DNA of 23,687 bases from Reclinomonas americana ATCC 50394 (taxonomy: Eukaryota; Jakobida; Jakobea; Jakobida), in the NCBI GenBank assembly GCA_048213135.1, contig PS015012.1, positions 1 to 23,687 of the forward strand, in the 5' to 3' direction. This document shows positions 1 through 22,282 of this stretch, one piece after another. How positions within the stretch are numbered: position 1 is the first letter of the stretch; each line of letters opens with the position of its first letter. A program made the position numbers and the translations under genes. The notes beneath the pieces were generated by a model that worked only from the letters and a program-made list of their open reading frames with translations, searched no databases and was not told the DNA's origin.

Positions 1-15
1 CCGCCGACGAGGCAA

Positions 16-575
16 TCACACCCATTTCGTGCTCGTGGCCTCCTCGGCCTCCTCGGCTTCGCCGGCCGCGGAGAGCGCCTCAAACACGGCCAATCGGGTG
101 CGGCCGTCGGCGAGGCATCGCCGCAGAATCGTCGGTTCGGGATCCACACGCTCGCCCGATCCCGTGGTGGCATGGCAAAAGTAGCATCGACTGTGTGCGG
201 GGGGGCGGAGGAACCAATAAGTACCGGAACAAGCGGAAGAGCAAGCATGGCATCTTTCTGACAGTGACGCAACTCGCCAAAGTAGCAGGCGCCGTCTCGC
301 CAGAAAAAGTTGCAGGGTGTCGTCTGTGTGCGATTCGCAAGTGTGTCAGTTGAATGGACACACACGTGGACTCCGATAGAAAGAGTCGAGATTTGAGTGG
401 AGCTCACACACAGAATAATTCCAACTTGACGCAAACCGCATTTGGCAATTACAAGTTGGAATTCTCTCTCTCTCTCTCACTTCCCCTCCGCACACAAACG
501 CACCTTGAACTTTGCGGGCAACTGGGCCGTGCGCAGCTCCGCCGGGTCATGCGCAAACGAGCACGCCGAACCAAA
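16..575 (-). CDS. Tandem CCCH zinc-finger protein (TIS11/ZFP36-like), 3' part
   Basis: Three exons are joined by frame: 575-504, 323-274 and 190-16, stop TGA at 16-18. The translated join reads FGSACSFAHDPAELR, a short linker ending in KFKTTPC, then NFFWRDGACYFGDRCYFCH. The second finger is a perfect C-x8-C-x5-C-x3-H. The segment before the linker is the C-terminal half of a first finger (C...FAH followed by ELR). Two CCCH fingers, a linker and a K[FY]KT lead-in are the layout of the TIS11/ZFP36 family, which binds AU-rich RNA. That family role is knowledge, not shown here. The first half of finger 1 and the start codon should lie in the gap at 685-1383. The tail after finger 2 is 52 residues, Ala/Glu-rich, ending in STKWV. 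Intron 2 begins with the unusual donor GTTGCG; intron 1 is 180 nt and carries a GA tract. Confidence 0.8.
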
Positions 576-684
576 CTAAAAACACGACAAGTGTCAGAGA
601 ACAAACAAACAAACAAACCCAAAAATAAGCATCAAACAACAAATGTGGGGGTGTTGCGTTGTGCGTGGTGTGGGGTCAATAATA

Positions 685-1383
685 NNNNNNNNNNNNNNNN
701 NNNNNNNNNNNNNNNNNNNNNNNNNNNNNNNNNNNNNNNNNNNNNNNNNNNNNNNNNNNNNNNNNNNNNNNNNNNNNNNNNNNNNNNNNNNNNNNNNNNN
801 NNNNNNNNNNNNNNNNNNNNNNNNNNNNNNNNNNNNNNNNNNNNNNNNNNNNNNNNNNNNNNNNNNNNNNNNNNNNNNNNNNNNNNNNNNNNNNNNNNNN
901 NNNNNNNNNNNNNNNNNNNNNNNNNNNNNNNNNNNNNNNNNNNNNNNNNNNNNNNNNNNNNNNNNNNNNNNNNNNNNNNNNNNNNNNNNNNNNNNNNNNN
1001 NNNNNNNNNNNNNNNNNNNNNNNNNNNNNNNNNNNNNNNNNNNNNNNNNNNNNNNNNNNNNNNNNNNNNNNNNNNNNNNNNNNNNNNNNNNNNNNNNNNN
1101 NNNNNNNNNNNNNNNNNNNNNNNNNNNNNNNNNNNNNNNNNNNNNNNNNNNNNNNNNNNNNNNNNNNNNNNNNNNNNNNNNNNNNNNNNNNNNNNNNNNN
1201 NNNNNNNNNNNNNNNNNNNNNNNNNNNNNNNNNNNNNNNNNNNNNNNNNNNNNNNNNNNNNNNNNNNNNNNNNNNNNNNNNNNNNNNNNNNNNNNNNNNN
1301 NNNNNNNNNNNNNNNNNNNNNNNNNNNNNNNNNNNNNNNNNNNNNNNNNNNNNNNNNNNNNNNNNNNNNNNNNNNNNNNNNNN
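685..1383. other. Assembly gap (699 N)
   Basis: Run of N. It separates the CCCH gene on the minus strand from the acidic-protein gene on the plus strand. The 5' exons of both, and any shared promoter, must lie here or be missing from the assembly. Open reading frames crossing the N run are meaningless. Confidence 0.99.
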
Positions 1384-1766
1384 CCGACAGCGTGCTGGTC
1401 GAGGAAGAGGAGGAGGAGGAGGAAGACGCTGATGCAGTCGGAGTCCACGATCTGAGCGACGACACGGATCACGAAGACGAGGTTGATTCTCTCGTTGTGG
1501 TGCGCTCGGCGTCCTCGTCACCCTCGGCCACCTCGGCTGCCGGCGCCGCCTCTCGCTCCACTTCGGATCTCATCAAGGAGGCTCTGAAGAAGCGTCAACG
1601 CGAGGTATGATTCTTTTGTGTTGTTGTTGTTGTGCCAATCAGAGTGTCTCACTTCTTTCCCTCGCAGCTGCAGGAGCAACAGGAGCGTCGAACGGTGACT
1701 GGCTGCCGGTCGCGCAAGGCTGCTACTGCGGTGGCGCCTGTCGTGGACCAGGCACGCTTCGCCTAA
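1384..1766 (+). CDS. Acidic protein of unknown function, C-terminal part
   Basis: Two exons, 1384-1604 and 1668-1766, are joined in phase 0 across a 63-nt intron (GTATGA...CGCAG); stop TAA at 1764-1766. The visible part is about 105 residues. It starts with a run of eight Glu, goes on with an Asp/Glu-rich stretch, then a Ser/Ala-rich linker, and ends in a basic, probably helical segment (LIKEALKKRQRE, then LQEQQERR) with a short Arg/Lys tail. No recognised domain is visible. The acidic-then-basic composition would suit a nuclear or chromatin-associated protein, but that is inference. The 5' end is in the gap. The intron has clean borders and the exon 2 frame is open, so I trust strand and frame more than any function. 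Confidence 0.6.
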
Positions 1767-2696
1767 ACATCCTGACCGACGGCATTGTCGGCCAGGCCTC
1801 TTTTTTTTCCCCCGCGCTCTGTATTTATGTTGATCCGAGGCGTGGCGGTGGTGACTGGAGGAGGAGTAGGAGCTCCTCTTTTGTGTGTCTGTGTTGCGTG
1901 TGTGTGCTGCACTACGACGCGCCTCGTATGTGATCTAGTGAGAGGCGCCTTGTGCATGCACACACGTGCACACACTCTGTCACCTGCCGCCGGTCTCGTA
2001 ATTGTTCTCAATAGTCTTGCCTGTGTGTGTTTTTTTCTTCTCCATTGTCACGGCCGGCCTCGGCGGCCCTATCCTTCACCCCGTGCTGTCGTTCCGAGGT
2101 GCACCGTCCGTTTGTGTCGGGCCGGTGCACCGTTTCTATTCGGCGATGGACGCGTGGGTGCGAGGAGGGGCTGTGAGGCCGGTTCTGCTGTGCGACTTGT
2201 GTACTCTTTGTGTGTAGTTAGAAATCGATAATATGTGTCATGTTCCTCCGCTGGCGTCGCCCACAAGATGTCGTGGGTGACGAGTAGTAATGCGAGAGAG
2301 GTTTTGGAGAGGAGAGGAGAGGAGTGAGAGAGAGATCGAGTGCTTATTGTTGATTTTGCTCGCCACTTTCTCGCTCTTTTTTTGCCTCTCCTTTTCCTCC
2401 TCCTCTTCTTCTTCTTCGGAGGACGCGAGGGTGGAGTGTGGGGTGTGGGAGTCTACCGTACCGTGACTCGGCGTGCTGGAAATATGTGCCGCCGAGAGTG
2501 TCGGGACTTCTCTCTCCACCTCCTCCCCTCGGAAAAAAGAACCATTCAGTGAAATTCTTCAATGTGTTTGCACACACTCGTCGCGTGTTCCCTCGCCGCG
2601 CCACAGCAATCCTCGTGACGATGTTGCTTCTTGTCAGAGACGAGTGTCGTCGGCCAGCACTTGTTGTTGTCGTCGTCGTCATGCACACCACCGCGG
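1767..2696. other. Region without identified gene
   Basis: It holds the 3' flank of the acidic-protein gene and presumably the 5' flank or early exons of ATG101. I see GT-rich and T-rich stretches (around 1800-2040), a purine tract (about 2300-2337) and a pyrimidine-rich tract (about 2365-2420). Short open frames exist on both strands, but none gives a recognisable protein or a convincing chain of splice sites. An acceptor-like CCACAG near 2604-2609 followed by an open frame to the gap could be an ATG101 exon; I cannot support it by homology. Confidence 0.5.
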
Positions 2697-2940
2697 NNNN
2701 NNNNNNNNNNNNNNNNNNNNNNNNNNNNNNNNNNNNNNNNNNNNNNNNNNNNNNNNNNNNNNNNNNNNNNNNNNNNNNNNNNNNNNNNNNNNNNNNNNNN
2801 NNNNNNNNNNNNNNNNNNNNNNNNNNNNNNNNNNNNNNNNNNNNNNNNNNNNNNNNNNNNNNNNNNNNNNNNNNNNNNNNNNNNNNNNNNNNNNNNNNNN
2901 NNNNNNNNNNNNNNNNNNNNNNNNNNNNNNNNNNNNNNNN
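2697..2940. other. Assembly gap (244 N)
   Basis: Run of N inside the ATG101 gene. It probably contains the central ATG101 exons. Its stated length looks too short for all the missing protein plus introns, so the size is likely only an estimate. Confidence 0.99.
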
Positions 2941-3231
2941 ACAGAAGCCGACGCTCGGTTGCAGATGGCCCGAGAGTTGGTCAGGAGGACGGTCGATCGC
3001 ATTCTGGAGTTTGTGTGCGCCAACAAGAATCACCTGCCACAACTAAAGGAGGACAAGGCGTGCTTCCCGTTCGAGGTCAGTGGTCGTGGGGCTGTTCGTG
3101 TCACTTGAATGTCGCAGAGTTCTCACTGCGGAGAGGGGATGCTGTTCCGCGTTTAGATTCGCGTGGGCGACCAGAGGGAAGGCCTGCTGCCGCGCGTCTT
3201 TGACATGTTTTTGCGACGCAATCCCGTCTAG
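2941..3231 (+). CDS. ATG101: Autophagy-related protein 101 (ATG101), C-terminal part
   Basis: Exons 2941-3075 and 3157-3231 join in phase 0 (stop TAG). The product ends with a long helix (QMARELVRRTVDRILEFVC), then ANKNHLPQL, a short loop, FPFE|I, and a final helix LLPRVFDMFLRR. This order matches the C-terminus of ATG101: helix, 'N/K-K-x-H-[IL]-P' segment, '[FY]P[FY]EI' strand, and terminal helix. ATG101 is a HORMA-fold partner of ATG13 in the ULK/ATG1 autophagy-initiation complex of most eukaryotes (family knowledge). The 81-nt intron runs from GTCAGT to TTTAG. The N-terminal two thirds, including the HORMA core, are not visible. The gene converges on the FSH hydrolase gene; their stop codons are about 210 bp apart. 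Confidence 0.72.
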
Positions 3232-3485
3232 CGACCGTGACCGAAACTTGTCTGTACAGTACAATTCTGTGTATGCATGAAATAGATCTACAGGTATTGC
3301 ACGGTGGCAAGTCACAGCTTGGCGGCGGCGGCTGCGGTCTCCCCAGTGTCGCCTGCGCCGTCGCGATCGAGATCCAAACTTGACTGTACAGTACATTGCG
3401 CGTTAGGTACACACGCGTAGATCTCTAGCACGGTGGCAAGTCACAGCTTGGCGGCTGCTGCGGTCTCCCCAGTGTCGCCTGCGCC
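3232..3485. repeat. Imperfect tandem duplication, two copies of ~128 bp
   Basis: Copy 1 is about 3232-3359 and copy 2 about 3360-3485. Shared blocks: AAACTTG.CTGTACAGTACA at 3244 and 3376; then a ~60-bp block starting GCACGGTGGCAAGTCACAGC at 3299 and 3428. The second block is the last ~15 codons and stop of the FSH hydrolase gene, read on the minus strand. Only copy 2 is joined to the rest of that gene, so copy 1 is an orphan 3' tail. The copies differ by a few substitutions, small indels and one GGC/GCT triplet number change in the Ala run. Confidence 0.85.
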
Positions 3486-3944
3486 ACTGCCACTCGCGGC
3501 CTCTTCTCGTATCGGCAGTTGATCCTCCGGTGGTACGAACTGAGCAACGCGAGTGAGAGGGTGTGAGATAGGGTGTGCACGACGACGACGACTCACTTGG
3601 TTGAGGAAGCGAACGAAATGCTTGACATCTTCACGGCCGGAGGGGATGTAGTGACCGCCTTGATGTCTGAATAGCTGAGCTCCGACAAACGAGGCTGTGT
3701 GGTGATTGACATGCACGAGAGGTGAGTGCCTTTGCCGACATGAATACGCTCGCCGCGCACTTGCCTGCCAGCAGCGCGGAGCGTTCGGGTGAAATCGTTG
3801 TGTCGGTCTCGCCAGTGACATGCAACGACGGAATGTCGATGGGAGCCACCGGTGGATCGTCTCCGTCAGGCACAGAGGCTGCGACGGGGGGCGACGTACA
3901 GAGGCATGTGAGCCGCAACATGCACGCTGCGCGACGCAGGACTT

Positions 3945-3992
<48 letters not shown>

Positions 3993-4438
3993 GATCAAAC
4001 AAGTGTTTCAAGTCGTCGGCGCGTGGCGTAAACGCCGATGCAATAATGGCAAAACGCAGACGTGTCAGCGGGCTGTCGATGCCACGACGCATGCGACGCA
4101 CGCGGAATGCACACAGAAGCGCCGTCAGTGCAGCGCCCTGCGAGAAGCCGAGAATGCCATCGAACGGTCCCTGCATGCCAACATGGAATGAGTTGTCTGC
4201 TGCTGCGATACAAAATGCAGAAGCGCTGGCGACGCACATGATCGCGCATGTAATCCTCGACATGCGTCACTGTGCTCTCGATGGACTCGTACACGCGCCC
4301 CTCCGAGTGCACAATGAACCAGGTGCGCCGATCACTCAGCACCTGCGTGGAACCATCTTCTCGTGCCACCTCGAACGGATCGAGAGCGTATGTTCCATCC
4401 AAGAATTCTGTGTGGGTGCGTGTGAGTGCCAGGGTCCA

Positions 4439-4478
<40 letters not shown>

Positions 4479-4683
4479 CTATATAGCGTACGTACCGAGC
4501 TCGGCGAGCTTGCGGAGTGCCTCGCGGAGAGCTCCGGTGCGCGCACGAAAGGAAGCCGCATTCTGTCGGAAGCCTGCGTGTGCACGAGGGGAGATGCAGC
4601 GTGTGAGCATCAGAGAGGGCCAGTAGTACGGAAGGAGTAGTGTGGAGCGTACCATGCAGACAGAGGATTCGCAGAGGCGGCAT
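3441..4683 (-). CDS. FSH-type serine hydrolase (alpha/beta hydrolase, FSH1/OVCA2 family)
   Basis: Seven exons: 4683-4653, 4573-4496, 4407-4238, 4170-3993, 3878-3765, 3694-3597, 3539-3441. They total 768 nt, 255 residues, stop TGA. The start is the ATG of MPPLRILCLHGFRQN, the family's usual N-terminus with the oxyanion-region HGF. The nucleophile motif GPFDGILGFSQGAA puts Ser at about residue 103; SLHVTGETD gives Asp at about 178; GGHYIP gives His at about 205. All three triad residues are present, so an active esterase/hydrolase is expected; the substrate is unknown. Length is typical. The tail after the His is Ala/Gly/Glu-rich and lies in the tandem duplication. Intron 5 is GC-AG (AG|GCAAGT): frame and family sequence both require it. 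Introns 2 and 4 contain dinucleotide repeats. An in-frame ATG at 4782 would add 33 residues, but the family pattern argues against it. Confidence 0.93.
3951..3992. repeat. (CA)n microsatellite in FSH hydrolase intron 4
   Basis: About 38 bp of CA repeat. On the minus strand it is a (GT)n tract that begins inside the splice donor GTGAGTGTGTG, so the donor merges into the repeat. Confidence 0.95.
4441..4478. repeat. (GT)n microsatellite in FSH hydrolase intron 2
   Basis: About 38 bp of GT repeat on the plus strand, which is (CA)n in the sense of the gene, 17 bp inside the intron from the donor GTACGT. Confidence 0.95.
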
Positions 4684-4854
4684 GATGAAAGACTCTCTCG
4701 CTATCTCAAGTCCGCTCGCCGATATCAACTCCGTCCAAACAAGACAAGCAAAGGTATTCATTGAGATAGTAAACAACGGCATTGTGGTATAAGACTCGTG
4801 GCTTCTCCTTCCTACACCTTCGGCACCGAGGCACCTGCGCTGCGAGTGTGAGCA

Positions 4855-6484
4855 TCACACTTCCCGATCGGGGCCGCGCCAGCACTGCCTCTCACCAAAT
4901 GCCGGGTACGCCGAAGGAGCCATCACTGGGGCCGACGGAAGCGGTGCGTAGCCGGCTGGAAGGGGCATGCCATTTGGCGCAGTGGCATGCGCACGCGCGG
5001 GCACGACTCCAGAGGCGCCGTACGGAGGCGGCGGGGCGTACAGGGGCACTTGGTGCGCGTGATGATGCGGCTCGTGCTGTGGCACCATGGCCATCTGGCC
5101 CGCTTCCGGGAAACCGTACATGTATCCCACCGGCTGCCGCACGGCAATGTTTAGAAGTAGCAGCGGCAGGCGACAACACGTAACACACGCAAGGGGAGAC
5201 GAGCAATAACCTGCTGCACCTGTGGAGAGGGGGAAAAGTGAGCATGGAAACCCCGGCAGAGGCCTTGGTACGGAAACACAAACCACAATGAGCGTCGGCT
5301 GAGCATCACGTGCGGCGACGAGCTCGCGCACACGCTTTTTCTGTGAGTGACAGCGACGACAACATGAGCGACTTGGCCGTTTGCATATGATTCACCAGAC
5401 ACTACCCACCTTGATCTCGCGGGCCAGCTACTCCACCGAGTGAACATACGAGTGAGATGGCCACAGTGCCTGAAGCTAGAAAAGGAGCAACGATCCTTTG
5501 ACGCACCTGGCATGTGCTGCACGGCTGCCACGCGAGAAGGAGGTCAGCACACAGACATGCCTCGACAGTATAAAAGAATGTGCTGCACTCACCCAGCACC
5601 AACAAGCAATGCAGCAGTCGCCTGCCACAACGACAGTTAGCCACACGCCAAAAAAAACAACACAATGAAAGAGCACGGAGAACATCGTCACACCAACAGA
5701 ATCCTCTTGATCTGCGTGGAACAAGGACGGTGAGGGGATCAGGCAGACTGTGCGTGAAGTGCGACAGCAGTCCAATGAACGCAACAGTTCAGCACACGGC
5801 GCAGCTTCTGCCGGTTCACATAATCGAAGAACGTGTGTGCAATGCCACCAACCTGCAACAAAAAAATAGTCAGTTGCACTTGGGCCAACTGAATGCTGCC
5901 ACGTGGCTAGGCGACGCAACGAGGTACGGGGCGATGCACACCAAGCTGGCGCGTAGCAAAAGAAGTCAGCACAGTGGAAGCAGCAAAGCACAGAGGCGAC
6001 TCAACATGTCCATGTCCTCCTGGAAGATGATGACATTGTGAGCGAGAGAGAGAGAGAGAGAATACAAACGCGCGCGCACACCCACACCTTGCCAGCAAGC
6101 CAACCCGTGTTTTGTGCCTGTGTAGGAGAGCGACATACCATCAAGTGAGAGACACGCCACACACAAAGAAAGAAAGTGCGTCGATTCGTGCCTGCTGGAT
6201 GCCGGGGCACCAAAAGGTCATGCAGCACGACTGCGTGCGTGCGTGTGCAAGTCAGTACCACACACGTACACAGCGGGCGGTGACAGCCAACGCAACAGGC
6301 ATGTCGTCGAAGCAGCCAAACAAGCCTGTGTCGCAAGTGAGTGAGCCGCAGTGTGCGCTTCAACGGAGACACACGCGCCCAGCGTACCTTCTTCAATGGT
6401 GCCAGTCGGCGGTCCACGAGGCTGCTGCTGCACAATCATGGGCATGGTGCCCATGTGGACGGCTTGTGCGTACGCGTCGGCCAT
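4855..6484 (-). CDS. PLAC8-family cysteine-rich membrane protein
   Basis: Start ATG 6484, stop TGA 4855-4857. Exons by frame: 6484-6388, 6325-6270, 6230-6192, 6117-6088, 6019-5973, 5945-5921, 5852-5786, 5711-5694, 5621-5593, 5524-5507, 5427-5410, 5340-5284, (5219-5211), 5133-4855. The protein has 259 residues, or 262 with the 9-nt exon. PLAC8 marks in order: GLFGCFDD (33-40), CSCCMTFWCPG (51-61), a hydrophobic segment (about 79-106), YVNRQKLRRVLN, then GDCCIACWCW + PCSTCQ + LAREIK (127-148). The second cysteine cluster followed by CQ..REI is diagnostic. The ~90-residue C-terminus is rich in Pro, Ala, His and Tyr (APPPPYG), likely disordered. Family members sit in membranes and act in size control, metal handling or lipid biology; the role here is unknown. 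The exons around 6230-5921 are the least certain part. Confidence 0.85.
5211..5219 (-). other. Candidate 9-nt microexon (VQQ) in the PLAC8 gene
   Basis: The sense sequence reads CCACAG|GTGCAGCAG|GTTATT. Including it splits a 150-nt interval into two introns of 64 and 77 nt, the normal size here; skipping it also keeps the frame. Either form is possible from sequence alone. Confidence 0.45.
5946..5972 (-). other. Candidate 27-nt intron in the PLAC8 gene
   Basis: GTGCTG...GCGCCAG, 27 nt, a multiple of three, with an in-frame TGA (TGC TGA CTT). Removing it joins LCALLLPL to LVCIAPYLV in frame, a continuous hydrophobic segment where PLAC8 proteins have one. Retaining it stops translation. Confidence 0.5.
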
Positions 6485-6738
6485 CCCAAACGATGAAGGA
6501 AGGACGGGATGATGAAGGACAGAGGAAGAACGTCGATGACGGAGCTTCGCTCTGCCTCGTCTTCCTCCTCGGTTTCATGCCAAGGGTCCAAGTGGAAGGG
6601 CAGGCGTCACAGAACCCACAAAAGTTGTCGCTCGGGGGTGCGGCACGGCGCACGAGGCTCCTCCTTTTGGGGTTGAGTTGCCGCTCGGGTATGATACCAA
6701 GGCGTGTCGATGATCTGCCCCTCCTCTCTCTCTCTCTC
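6485..6738. promoter_or_regulatory. 5' flank of the PLAC8 gene
   Basis: It lies between the PLAC8 start codon and the gap. No exon with homology was found here. It ends in a (CT)n run at 6723-6738 that abuts the gap. It presumably holds the 5' UTR and promoter; no TATA box or other clear element is seen. Confidence 0.4.
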
Positions 6739-7615
6739 NNNNNNNNNNNNNNNNNNNNNNNNNNNNNNNNNNNNNNNNNNNNNNNNNNNNNNNNNNNNNN
6801 NNNNNNNNNNNNNNNNNNNNNNNNNNNNNNNNNNNNNNNNNNNNNNNNNNNNNNNNNNNNNNNNNNNNNNNNNNNNNNNNNNNNNNNNNNNNNNNNNNNN
6901 NNNNNNNNNNNNNNNNNNNNNNNNNNNNNNNNNNNNNNNNNNNNNNNNNNNNNNNNNNNNNNNNNNNNNNNNNNNNNNNNNNNNNNNNNNNNNNNNNNNN
7001 NNNNNNNNNNNNNNNNNNNNNNNNNNNNNNNNNNNNNNNNNNNNNNNNNNNNNNNNNNNNNNNNNNNNNNNNNNNNNNNNNNNNNNNNNNNNNNNNNNNN
7101 NNNNNNNNNNNNNNNNNNNNNNNNNNNNNNNNNNNNNNNNNNNNNNNNNNNNNNNNNNNNNNNNNNNNNNNNNNNNNNNNNNNNNNNNNNNNNNNNNNNN
7201 NNNNNNNNNNNNNNNNNNNNNNNNNNNNNNNNNNNNNNNNNNNNNNNNNNNNNNNNNNNNNNNNNNNNNNNNNNNNNNNNNNNNNNNNNNNNNNNNNNNN
7301 NNNNNNNNNNNNNNNNNNNNNNNNNNNNNNNNNNNNNNNNNNNNNNNNNNNNNNNNNNNNNNNNNNNNNNNNNNNNNNNNNNNNNNNNNNNNNNNNNNNN
7401 NNNNNNNNNNNNNNNNNNNNNNNNNNNNNNNNNNNNNNNNNNNNNNNNNNNNNNNNNNNNNNNNNNNNNNNNNNNNNNNNNNNNNNNNNNNNNNNNNNNN
7501 NNNNNNNNNNNNNNNNNNNNNNNNNNNNNNNNNNNNNNNNNNNNNNNNNNNNNNNNNNNNNNNNNNNNNNNNNNNNNNNNNNNNNNNNNNNNNNNNNNNN
7601 NNNNNNNNNNNNNNN
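6739..7615. other. Assembly gap (877 N)
   Basis: Run of N bounded on the left by (CT)n and on the right by a TACG/CGT/CT compound repeat. The simple repeat probably continues through the missing sequence. Confidence 0.99.
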
Positions 7616-7862
<247 letters not shown>

Positions 7863-7897
7863 CCCACGAAGTAGAACAGAAGTTATTCATTAACATA

Positions 7898-22099
<14,202 letters not shown>

Positions 22100-22282
22100 G
22101 TGTCTGACTACCATCTGCCGCACAGCCGCACACACGCACTGTCTGGCGCTCTTCTCCGAATGTGTTGTTCTCGCGCGTGATGAGTCATGTGTCATGATGG
22201 TCCATCGATCATCGTTCTGCGTTTCGTGTGTCTGTGTGTGGCCTCTGTGAGTCTGTGTGCGTGTGTGTGCGTGTGTCTCGTC
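22100..22282. promoter_or_regulatory. Bidirectional promoter region between two divergent genes
   Basis: Only 183 bp separate the start codons of the giant gene (-) and the coiled-coil gene (+). It holds a TGATGAGTCATGTGTCATGATGG stretch around 22178-22200 with overlapping TGAGTCAT/TGTCATGA sites (bZIP-like), ATCGAT near 22203, and a GT-rich tract up to the plus-strand ATG. No TATA box. Control elements are inferred from position only. Confidence 0.5.

Noticed and set aside
354-1610. Long open frames across the N runs (also 594-1472, 2344-3042, 6112-7893, 6704-8194)
   Set aside because: They are open only because N codons are not stops; the parts outside the gaps belong to different genes or to repeats.
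2002-2217. Frame containing ILHPVLSFRG, faintly like an ATG101 N-terminal region
   Set aside because: Resemblance is a few residues, there is no chain of compatible splice sites, and flanking residues do not follow the family.
3232-3485. CRISPR-like or transposon terminal repeat
   Set aside because: Only two direct copies with no spacers, no inverted ends and no target-site duplication; a simple tandem duplication explains it.
3722-4486. Plus-strand 254-residue open frame opposite the FSH gene
   Set aside because: It is the antisense shadow of FSH exons plus CA/GT repeats (His-Thr and Val-Cys runs).
4684-4782. Upstream in-frame ATG that would extend the FSH hydrolase by 33 residues
   Set aside because: FSH proteins begin close to the LRILCLHG motif; the extension has no family counterpart. 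It may be 5' UTR.
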